From the NCBI GenBank assembly GCA_945983195.1, contig CAMFSS010000132.1, positions 1 to 6,269 of the forward strand: a stretch of 6,269 nucleotides of DNA, given 5' to 3'. This document shows positions 1 to 5,762 of the stretch, one piece after another. Positions within the stretch are counted from its first letter, which is position 1; each line of letters opens with the position of its first letter. Made by a program: the position numbers and the translations under genes. The notes below the pieces were generated by a model. The model made no database searches and was not told where the DNA came from. It worked only from the letters and a program-made list of their open reading frames with translations. The DNA comes from an uncultured Prevotellaceae bacterium. GTDB taxonomy: Bacteria > Bacteroidota > Bacteroidia > Bacteroidales > Muribaculaceae.

Positions 1-2
1 CT

Positions 3-122
3 CTAACTTTGGATAAGCTGACGGAATATAAAAATAATGAAAGGAAAATATCAACTTCTGATTTGATAGATGATTCAACCGAGTTGATAAAAAAATTAAA
101 GAGCGTTTTATCGGAGGATTAA
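3..122 (+). CDS. 3' end of an unidentified gene upstream of the polymerase (partial)
   Basis: An open frame enters from the left edge and ends at TAA 120-122, giving 39 C-terminal residues that start LTLDKLTEYKNN and end KLKSVLSED. The tail is hydrophilic, rich in Lys, Asp, Glu and Ser, and has no membrane segment or motif I recognise. It stops 6 bp before the polymerase start codon, on the same strand, so it very likely belongs to the same polysaccharide operon. By position it could be the end of a glycosyltransferase, a polysaccharide pyruvyl transferase or a similar enzyme, but the visible part does not decide this. The frame itself is fairly safe because it stays open to a stop next to a GGAGG (113-117) that serves the next gene. 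Confidence 0.6.
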   Translation, partial: LTLDKLTEYKNNERKISTSDLIDDSTELIKKLKSVLSED

Positions 123-128
123 TCGTTT

Positions 129-1358
129 ATGAGAAGTAGTTTAGGATTGAATCTGTTTTCTGCTTGTTCTTCAAAATTGGAAAAGTTTTCTTTTCTAATG
201 GTGTATTTGATGTGGGGAATGCCATTTTTTGGAGAATTCCTTACAGCTGCTCATATCCGAATAGCATCTATTGACTTAATAATAGAACATTCAACAGCAT
301 GGTTCACAGTAGCTTTTCTGGGGATATTGTCAATTAATTATTCGAAAAGATACATTAAGGGGAGAGACCTAGTAGCTTGGATGCTATATGGAATGTTGTT
401 TTTACTAAACAGCGTAATGTATGATAAAAACCAAGCGGCATTAGAAGAATATGCGATAAAGTCAGTGCTTATCACATTCCCCTACCTATTTTGTGGTGAA
501 CTAATCGACATAAAACGAATGTTTAAGCCATTATCCCGAATATCTATGGGAGTGATAGGATGGTATGTGTTTTATAGCTTGATTTATATGCAAAACAAGA
601 CCGGCACATTTTCTGAAACCGGAGTAACGCAAAATATGCATTTTGCATATTTGGTGCTTCCACATGTTATATACTGTATATGGTATTCATTTACTCATAG
701 AAAAGATTTTCTGAATCATGTGTTTGCGACATTAGGAATAATACTGTTAATATCGTATGGCAACCGAGGCTCATTTTTAGACGTATTGATATTTGTGGTA
801 TGCTACGTATTGTTTTTTGTGAAAACAAAAAGGAAATACCTGATATGGATAATCACAATAGCTACAGCATCAATAATCTATATTTACTTGACTGAGATAT
901 TACTGTTCTTACAAATATTAATGGAAGATTTAGGGATGAGTACACGCATCATTGACACTATTGTGGAAGAACAGTTTATGGGGGGAGCATCAGTTTCAGA
1001 GCGAGATCTATTCAAGGATATTCTGTGGCAGGAAGTGGAAGGGAGTCCATTCTGGGGTTATGGAATATGCGGGTCGTGGCAGTTTATTGGGATATATCCC
1101 CATGATTTAATATTAGATATGTTTATCTCCTTCGGTGTTTTCACAGGCTCGCTGATTTTGCTATTCTTGGGTATATTATCACTAAAAGCATTAAGGGCAT
1201 GTAAGACTAATGAGGAAAAAGCATTCTTGCTTTTGCTCTTCATAACAGGAATATTCAAGTTGTTTATTTCCTATACCTATTTGGATAACATTGAAACATT
1301 CCTGTATATAGGATATTGTATTAGGTTAATAAGGGAAAAGAAGCAGATTGCAGCATAA
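129..1358 (+). CDS. Wzy-like O-antigen/capsule repeat-unit polymerase, integral membrane protein
   Basis: Predicted inner-membrane protein of 409 residues that would join lipid-linked oligosaccharide units into polymer on the periplasmic side. About 11-12 hydrophobic segments are visible, roughly at residues 18-38, 56-71, 81-97, 111-125, 136-154, 170-188, 196-210, 213-231, 237-256, 326-352, 365-383 and 388-401. The longest soluble loop lies between about 257 and 325. Two features are typical of the Wzy/O-antigen ligase superfamily: an Arg-Gly-Ser at a membrane boundary (GNRGSFLDVL, 211-220), and a Gly-Tyr-Gly then Pro-His-Asp (310-312; 324-326) just before a late membrane helix. Length fits the family (about 400-450). 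ATG 129 follows GGAGG (113-117) with 11 bp between. The next gene begins 1 bp after its stop. The gene is clearly more AT-rich than the following one, as polymerase genes often are. Ligase (WaaL) is the alternative; the operon context favours polymerase. Confidence 0.8.
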   Translation: MRSSLGLNLFSACSSKLEKFSFLMVYLMWGMPFFGEFLTAAHIRIASIDLIIEHSTAWFTVAFLGILSINYSKRYIKGRDLVAWMLYGMLFLLNSVMYDKNQAALEEYAIKSVLITFPYLFCGELIDIKRMFKPLSRISMGVIGWYVFYSLIYMQNKTGTFSETGVTQNMHFAYLVLPHVIYCIWYSFTHRKDFLNHVFATLGIILLISYGNRGSFLDVLIFVVCYVLFFVKTKRKYLIWIITIATASIIYIYLTEILLFLQILMEDLGMSTRIIDTIVEEQFMGGASVSERDLFKDILWQEVEGSPFWGYGICGSWQFIGIYPHDLILDMFISFGVFTGSLILLFLGILSLKALRACKTNEEKAFLLLLFITGIFKLFISYTYLDNIETFLYIGYCIRLIREKKQIAA

Positions 1359-1359
1359 T

Positions 1360-3231
1360 ATGGTACATAACTATGAATTAATATTAAAGGTTGTGAACAG
1401 AATATCATCGGAGAAAAATTTCATTTGGAGATTTCTGCCGGTGAAATACTTAGCAAATATATGGCTGAAGCCAAATTATGCTAAACAATCCTTCTTGGAA
1501 GAGATCGGATTTCTGACGGGCACGATTTCTTTAATCGGCATCGCGTCTTCAGATAAAGAGGATGTTCTGAAATCGGCAGAGCGAACATTGCGAGGAGAGT
1601 ATGACTTGCTTGGTTCGGGTAAGGTTCTTATGTCAGGGCCTGATTGGCACAGTGATTTTAAATCGGGTTTTACTTGGCCGCAAAAATTCTATCGCGACTT
1701 GCGCGGGCTTACCCCTAAGTGTGGTGTTGACATTAAAGTCCCATGGGAATTGAGTCGTAGCCATCATCTGCTATGGCTTGGTGAGGCATATCTGCTAACC
1801 GGAGAGGAAAAATATGCTGCTGAGGTTGTGAGGCAGTTAAAAGACTGGATTGACCGTAATCCATTGATGTATTCGGTTAACTGGACTTGTGCAATGGATG
1901 TTGCGATTCGTGCGATAAATTGGATCTATGCGCTTGGTTTTATCCAAGCTTCAGGTTGCCTTGATGATGCTTTTGTGGCAAAGGTGCAGCGCTCGCTCTT
2001 TGAGCATGGCTTTTTTATTTGGCATAATCTCGAGAAGAATATCCCTGACAGCAACAATCACTATTTTTCCGATATTGTAGGCTTGTTGTATTTGGGGCGT
2101 TTGTTTAGAGATACAAAGTGTGGGGCAAAGTGGTGGAAATTCGGCATTGCCGAATTCTATAAGGAATTGCGTAGCCAGACTCTGCCATCGGGGGCGAACT
2201 ATGAGCGAAGCGTGTCGTATCATAGATTGATGACCGAACTTGCTTCATATCCCATATATATGTTGAAACGTGCCAAAGTGAATGTCCCGGAGGATATTGA
2301 GTATCGTGTATATGGAATGTATCGCTATGTGGCACATTACACCAAGCCGAATGGGATGGCACCTCTAATAGAGGATAATGATAATGGGCGCTTATTGCCA
2401 TTTGTGGAGCGTGATTTTAGAAGTCATGGCTACTTGAATGATGTGGATAGTGCCGAAAACCGCATTATTGCAGCCGATATAGGGAGTGCATATAGTTGTA
2501 ATGAGGCAAGTTGCGTAGGCGATTATCGCGATGCCGGGAATGTGATATTGCGTAGTGGAGATGCATTTTTGTTTGTCACTAATGGAAGAAGGGGTTGCAA
2601 TGTTCCTGACGAGAAGAAGAAAAGAGGCGTACACACTCATAACGACCTCCTTTCATTTGAATTGGCTTTGGGTCACGATGATTTAATTATCGACCCCGGG
2701 GCATATCTCTACACTTCAGATGTGAAGTCGCATATTGAGTTTCGCTCCACTCGCAAGCATAATACGATTGTCGTTGACGGTGAGGAGCAGCATTTATTGC
2801 CGGGGCAGGCATTTGTGTCTGTGCTAAATTCAATTCCCCAATACTTTAAAATCGTTGATGATGGTGTTGTTGGCGATATTACAAAATTTAAAGCGAGATT
2901 GAGGCATGAGCGTGCTTTCTCTTGGCTCGATAATAGCCTCGTGATTAATGATAGCCTGGAGAAAGCCGGTTCTGGGCTCTCTGCTACCATGAGTTTTCAC
3001 TTAGCCCCCGGCAATGTTGCCGAGAAAAAGGGTAACATATTTGCTATATCCACCGAGCACTATGATGTGGAGCTAAAAATTGTTGGCGAGACAATCATTG
3101 ATTCTCGAATAATAGAAGACACAGTGTCTCCCTCTTATGGGGTATTGCAAAAATCAATTACAATCGAGGTCGTTTTGAATTTTGACAATGCCGCTACTAT
3201 CGCTACAATTATTTCGTGGAATAATAAATGA
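1360..3231 (+). CDS. Heparinase II/III family protein (putative polysaccharide lyase), no signal peptide
   Basis: Protein of 623 residues with the two-part heparinase II/III architecture. The N-terminal (alpha/alpha)-barrel region (about 60-340) carries DIKVPWELSR (W129-R133), NW at 174-175, NNHY (232-235) and SYHR (286-289). The C-terminal beta-sandwich carries VHTHNDLLSF (H425, H427, D429), IDPGAYLY, and FRSTRKHNTIVVDG (R462, H467). H234, Y287 and H427 are plausible counterparts of the His/Tyr/His catalytic set of heparinase II; this is my assignment, not an alignment. Family members cleave uronate-containing polysaccharides by beta-elimination. No signal peptide is seen (start MVHNYELILK), so it probably acts in the cytoplasm; substrate unknown. 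I chose ATG 1360, 1 bp after the polymerase stop. TTG 1348 would add four residues and overlap the polymerase by 11 bp. The frame is intact, and the next gene starts 1 bp after its TGA, suggesting translational coupling. Confidence 0.85.
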   Translation: MVHNYELILKVVNRISSEKNFIWRFLPVKYLANIWLKPNYAKQSFLEEIGFLTGTISLIGIASSDKEDVLKSAERTLRGEYDLLGSGKVLMSGPDWHSDFKSGFTWPQKFYRDLRGLTPKCGVDIKVPWELSRSHHLLWLGEAYLLTGEEKYAAEVVRQLKDWIDRNPLMYSVNWTCAMDVAIRAINWIYALGFIQASGCLDDAFVAKVQRSLFEHGFFIWHNLEKNIPDSNNHYFSDIVGLLYLGRLFRDTKCGAKWWKFGIAEFYKELRSQTLPSGANYERSVSYHRLMTELASYPIYMLKRAKVNVPEDIEYRVYGMYRYVAHYTKPNGMAPLIEDNDNGRLLPFVERDFRSHGYLNDVDSAENRIIAADIGSAYSCNEASCVGDYRDAGNVILRSGDAFLFVTNGRRGCNVPDEKKKRGVHTHNDLLSFELALGHDDLIIDPGAYLYTSDVKSHIEFRSTRKHNTIVVDGEEQHLLPGQAFVSVLNSIPQYFKIVDDGVVGDITKFKARLRHERAFSWLDNSLVINDSLEKAGSGLSATMSFHLAPGNVAEKKGNIFAISTEHYDVELKIVGETIIDSRIIEDTVSPSYGVLQKSITIEVVLNFDNAATIATIISWNNK

Positions 3232-3232
3232 T

Positions 3233-3856
3233 ATGACAATGAGCATTAAGAACAGAATTAAGTCTTTCATACTCAGATGGGGATTTAAATTAAAGGAGAG
3301 AACTTATGACGGGCGTCTTAAATACCTATTACTTAAACGTCGCAGTTCTAAAACATTGGCGATAGTTTTCTCGGGATTTAGCGATAAACCGGTGTATAAC
3401 TATGTTAAGACTCTCAAGAATTTTAACGGCGACAGGCTCTTTTTGCTCGACGACTTTGCCTATCGCGGATCCTATTATATGTATAGTAATGGCTCAAATC
3501 AGCCCGAGAGATTGGTTCAATCGCTTGTTAACCAGATAGTTGCCGGGGGGGTATGAGCGCATTATTACAATAGGAAGCAGCAAAGGCGGCACGTGCGCCA
3601 TCTATTATGGCTTGCAGATGGGAGCCGATAATATTTATGCAGGTGCGTGTCAATATCACATAGGCAGTTATGTCGATAGCCCCGAGCACCGACAAGTGTT
3701 CTTGTCGATGATGGGCGCAAACGCGGGAATCAAAGAACGAGAGATCCTCGATGCCAAAATGCCTCAATGCTTGCAACGAAATGCCGGCAGCAAGACCAAG
3801 ATACATTTGTTTTATTCGACAGTTGAACACACCTACAAAGATCATACAGTGTGCCT
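3233..3856 (+). pseudogene. Asp2/XcbB-like alpha/beta-hydrolase of capsule synthesis, frameshifted and 3'-truncated
   Basis: ATG 3233 opens a frame (MTMSIKNRIK) 1 bp after the heparinase stop. It encodes LAIVFSGFSDKPVYNYVKTL and LLDDFAYRGSYYMYSNGSN, then ends at TGA 3554-3556 after 107 residues, just beyond seven G (3545-3551). Removing one G restores GGYERIITIGSSKGGTCAI in the next frame, continuing to EHTYKDH (codons 3825-3845). This is the pattern of the alpha/beta-hydrolase family often annotated as accessory Sec protein Asp2 or XcbB/CpsF capsule protein. GSSKG is the GxSxG nucleophile elbow (Ser 3579-3581), and the His-rich EHTYKDH lies where the family has conserved residues. Family members normally continue well beyond that point; here homology stops near 3850-3860, where glycosyltransferase sequence begins in another frame. 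The shifted frame runs on to a stop at 3942-3944 with an unrelated tail. The biochemical role of the family in capsule loci is uncertain; modification such as acyl transfer is a guess. Confidence 0.75.
3545..3551 (+). repeat. G7 homopolymer tract at the frameshift site
   Basis: Seven consecutive G inside the hydrolase gene. With seven, frame 3233 reads GCC GGG GGG GTA TGA and stops. With six it reads GCC GGG GGG TAT GAG and continues into the GSSKGG motif. The tract is therefore the exact place where the frame is lost, by one extra base. Slippage in replication, phase variation, or an assembly or base-calling error could each produce this. Confidence 0.85.
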
Positions 3857-4825
3857 TATCGGATTCCTTTCCTCAAATCGCGCGAAAAATATGCTTCAGG
3901 AACACACACCCTTGCCAAGGCATGGAATTTTTACAAGTCGGTGAGAGAGGAATTGAAGGAATTTGACGCAATATGGTGTGCCGACATCGAGACATTCCTC
4001 TTTGTATTGCTTGCCCACGGAAAGCCGGTATTATGGGATTTGCATGAATTGCCGGCAAGGTTTATGCACAATCCAATTATGAAATTGCTTTTCCGCCACT
4101 TGGAACGTAAATGCAGAGTGATGATGCATGCCAATGAGGCGAGACTCAATCTGCTCGATAGCATGGGATTGGTGTCCAACCGCAAAAAGCACTTCGTGCT
4201 TCGCAATTATCCTCAGTTCAACGAAATAGACACAGAATATGACGATAAATATAGACAATTTGATTCATGGCTTGGCAACTCCAAGTGTGTCTATCTGCAA
4301 GGAGTTAATGATGCCAATCGGGCCGCTTTCGAGTCGATTGATGCCGTGATGTCGTTCCCGGAAATTAAGGCCGTGGTTGTGGGCAATTTTGAACAAAAAA
4401 TTCTGGCTCGGCTGGAAGAAAAGTATGGTGATGACCTCTCTCATCGCATCTTCTTTACAGGCATGGTGAAACAACTCAAAACGCCGCAATACATCCGCCG
4501 CTGCTTTATGAGCCTTGTATTCTATAAAAACACCTCACCTAACAATTTCTATTGTGAGGCAAATCGCTTTTATCAAAACATTATCAATGGGAATCCTGTT
4601 GTCGTAGGTAATAATCCCCCAATGCGGGAACTCATAGAAAGATACGGATTTGGCGTTAGCATTGATGATGATGGCAGTGATGTCGATGCTATAATTGCCG
4701 GCATGAAGCAACTTGTGTCGCAATACGATGATTATAAAGCCAATATCGAGAAGAACAAGCAAAATCTCTTGTGGGATTCGCAAGACGACACGCACAAATC
4801 AATAATCAAAAAAATATTTGCATGA
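3851..4825 (+). pseudogene. GT4-type glycosyltransferase lacking its N-terminal part
   Basis: A frame open from 3827, with a first possible start at GTG 3851, encodes about 324 residues ending at TGA 4823-4825. Numbered from 3851, it contains FDAIWCADIETFLF and WDLHELP (62-68), typical of the end of the first Rossmann domain in GT-B glycosyltransferases. It then has a complete second domain: VYLQGVND, IKAVVVGNF, RIFFTGMV, LVFYKNTSPNN, CEANRFYQNIINGNPVVVGN, and a C-terminal helix. The CEANRFYQ segment resembles the acidic donor-binding motif of GT4 enzymes, which transfer sugars from nucleotide-sugars to lipid-linked oligosaccharide in the cytoplasm. GT4 enzymes are usually 360-420 residues and begin with a short beta strand and glycine-rich acceptor-side loop. 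Those first 60-100 residues are absent, so the protein would lack the acceptor-domain core and is probably inactive. No convincing ribosome binding site precedes GTG 3851. Sugar specificity cannot be read. A functional short protein is possible but unlikely. Confidence 0.75.
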
Positions 4826-4838
4826 TTATATATGACAA

Positions 4839-4904
4839 GTGAGTGCCAAAAGGGATATTTTGATGTGATAGCTTGACGATATATCTTTGTGATGACATTT
4901 TTTT
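4839..4904 (+). mobile_element. Remnant of an older IS66-type left end, duplicated next to the intact IS66
   Basis: These 66 bases align over their whole length with the first 67 bases of the following IS66 (4905-4971). Positions 4857-4904 and 4924-4971 match at 39 of 48 bases without gaps. The outer parts (GTGAGTGCCAAAA versus GTAAGCGTCCAAAA) match less well and need one gap. The copy keeps the start of the terminus, the promoter and the T-rich leader, then stops exactly where the next element begins. No tnpA start follows it. It is best read as the left end of an earlier, diverged IS66-type element interrupted by the second one. The last eight bases (4897-4904, ATTTTTTT) would be the target-site copy if the usual 8-bp duplication of IS66 applies. 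Confidence 0.65.
4859..4889 (+). promoter_or_regulatory. Promoter of the older IS66 remnant (TTTG-N19-TATCTTTG)
   Basis: TTTG at 4859-4862 and TATCTTTG at 4882-4889 are separated by 19 bp. This matches the Bacteroidota sigma-ABfr consensus (-33 TTTG, -7 TAnnTTTG). It is the counterpart of the tnpA promoter 67 bp downstream and points the same way, so it could add transcription into the IS. Activity is not shown by sequence alone. Confidence 0.6.
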
Positions 4905-4922
4905 GTAAGCGTCCAAAAACGG
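4905..4922 (+). repeat. Left terminal inverted repeat of IS66
   Basis: GTAAGCGTCCAAAAACGG fits the family terminus, which starts GTAAGCG. The inner border of the repeat is uncertain because the right end is not in the window. The eight bases before it (ATTTTTTT) are the candidate target duplication. Confidence 0.75.
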
Positions 4923-4925
4923 AAT

Positions 4926-4956
4926 TTTGAGGTGTTGGACTGACGATATAACTTTG
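4926..4956 (+). promoter_or_regulatory. tnpA promoter (TTTG-N19-TAACTTTG)
   Basis: TTTG at 4926-4929 is followed after 19 bp by TAACTTTG at 4949-4956, a full match to the Bacteroidota -33/-7 pattern. Transcription would start around 4962-4966, only about 15 bp before the tnpA ATG at 4979, giving a very short leader. The same arrangement and spacing are kept in the diverged upstream copy, which supports functional conservation. Confidence 0.7.
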
Positions 4957-4978
4957 TGCTGACAAATTTTTATGAATT

Positions 4979-5320
4979 ATGATCAGCAATACGGATTTTG
5001 AAAAGTTATGGTTCTTATACCAGACGGATGGTGCTCCGAAGGGCGTTTCCATCACCAGCTTCTGCAAACAGCAGGGCGTCCCTTACAATGAATTTGAGAA
5101 ATGGTACAAGAAGACTCACCGGACGGTGGCTCGGGTGGAGGTAACCGGTGCCCCTCAATCTGACGATGAAACAGGTCGGTGCAAAAAGCCGGCAGCTTCA
5201 GCCGATAAGGGCGGCATCCATGTGACAATTAAGACACGTGATGGATTGTTCGTCCAGAAAGGTGGACTTGATTATCAAGGGTTACGGCTCCTCGTGGAGA
5301 GACTGGAGGTGCTATGCTGA
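4979..5320 (+). CDS. tnpA: IS66 accessory protein TnpA
   Basis: Small protein of 113 residues, the first gene of the IS66 set, required together with TnpB for transposition in studied members of the family; its exact biochemical role is unsettled. Residues 7-45 (FEKLWFLYQTDG ... ITSFCKQQGV ... FEKWYKK) look like a helix-turn-helix of the transposase orfA type, suggesting DNA binding. A variable charged linker follows (about 55-80). The C-terminal part VTIKTRDGLFV ... YQGLRLLVERLEVLC is the usual ending of TnpA in Bacteroidales IS66 elements. ATG 4979 is the first in-frame start after the promoter; ATG 4972 is in another frame and closes quickly. The gene overlaps tnpB by 7 bp (ATGCTGA, 5314-5320), which points to translational coupling. 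Frame intact. Confidence 0.85.
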   Translation: MISNTDFEKLWFLYQTDGAPKGVSITSFCKQQGVPYNEFEKWYKKTHRTVARVEVTGAPQSDDETGRCKKPAASADKGGIHVTIKTRDGLFVQKGGLDYQGLRLLVERLEVLC

Positions 5321-5649
5321 CGATCAACGGTCTTCACAAATTCTACTTCCTGCCTTATTTTCACGACATGAGGTGCAAGGCTCAGAGAATCTCGGAGATT
5401 ATCCGTGCCCGCTACAATCGAGACCCGCTCAATGGAGACGTCTATATTTTCATGTCGAAGGATAACCGTAAGGTGAAGATGGTGCATTATGAGAATCATG
5501 CGTTTTATCTCCATGAGAAAAGCTACACGTCGGGCTACAGCTTCATGAAGGTGGTAGATGAGAATGCTAAACCAGAGTACAGAATTGACTGGAAGAATCT
5601 CGTTGCCTTATTGGAAAGCCCGGTAGTAAAGCAGATCAGATTGAGGTAG
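5314..5649 (+). CDS. tnpB: IS66 accessory protein TnpB (IS66 Orf2)
   Basis: Protein of 111 residues of the IS66 Orf2 (TnpB) family, close to the usual 110-120. The recognisable order is a Met-Arg-Cys-Lys segment (DMRCKAQRISEII), corresponding to the family's DMRKGFDGL, then a Gly-Asp-Val-Tyr-Ile-Phe strand with MSKDNRKVKMVHYENHAFYL, matching the FxNRRRxxIKxLxWDxxGxxL pattern, and a Lys-containing KSYTSGYSF segment. The family is needed for transposition; its mechanism is not well defined. ATG 5314 lies inside the end of tnpA, with GGAGG at 5305-5309 only 4 bp upstream, so ribosomes finishing tnpA could restart here. Divergence in the first motif is normal for Bacteroidales copies. Frame intact to TAG 5647-5649. 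Confidence 0.88.
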   Translation: MLTINGLHKFYFLPYFHDMRCKAQRISEIIRARYNRDPLNGDVYIFMSKDNRKVKMVHYENHAFYLHEKSYTSGYSFMKVVDENAKPEYRIDWKNLVALLESPVVKQIRLR

Positions 5650-5762
5650 TAAATACACCTTAACAATTTGATTATCAGATATTTATATAACATTATTTAA
5701 CGCTAAAAAGTTGCTTGTCTCTTTGATTTTTGGTATCTTTGTAGTATATATAGAACAAGGAT
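5650..5762 (+). promoter_or_regulatory. tnpB-tnpC spacer with a tnpC promoter (TTG 5711-5713, TATCTTTG 5734-5741)
   Basis: The 113-bp spacer is AT-rich and has no open frame of note and no clear terminator hairpin. TATCTTTG at 5734-5741 matches the Bacteroidota -7 element, and TTG at 5711-5713 sits 20 bp upstream as a -33 element. Transcription would begin near 5747-5751, about 12-16 bp before the tnpC ATG. The transposase gene therefore seems to have its own promoter apart from the one for tnpA and tnpB. Confidence 0.6.

Noticed and set aside
1348..1359. TTG at 1348 as start of the heparinase-like gene
   Set aside because: It would overlap the polymerase by 11 bp and add only MQHN; ATG 1360 follows directly and fits the 1-bp spacing also seen at the next gene border.
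1951..2990. Several opposite-strand frames of 80-98 codons over the heparinase-like gene
   Set aside because: Shadows of a well-supported coding frame; no recognisable motifs and no promoter or start context.
3540..3944. Independent gene starting at TTG 3540
   Set aside because: Its product continues the hydrolase fold begun in the frame from 3233, and the break coincides with the G7 run, so it is the second half of a frameshifted gene. Its last 30 or so residues are out-of-frame glycosyltransferase DNA.
4832..4876. Small frame ATG 4832 (14 codons, MTSECQKGYFDVIA) as the start of a gene interrupted by the IS
   Set aside because: It starts 6 bp after the glycosyltransferase stop, but most of it lies in DNA homologous to the IS66 left end, so only the first two or three codons could be native.
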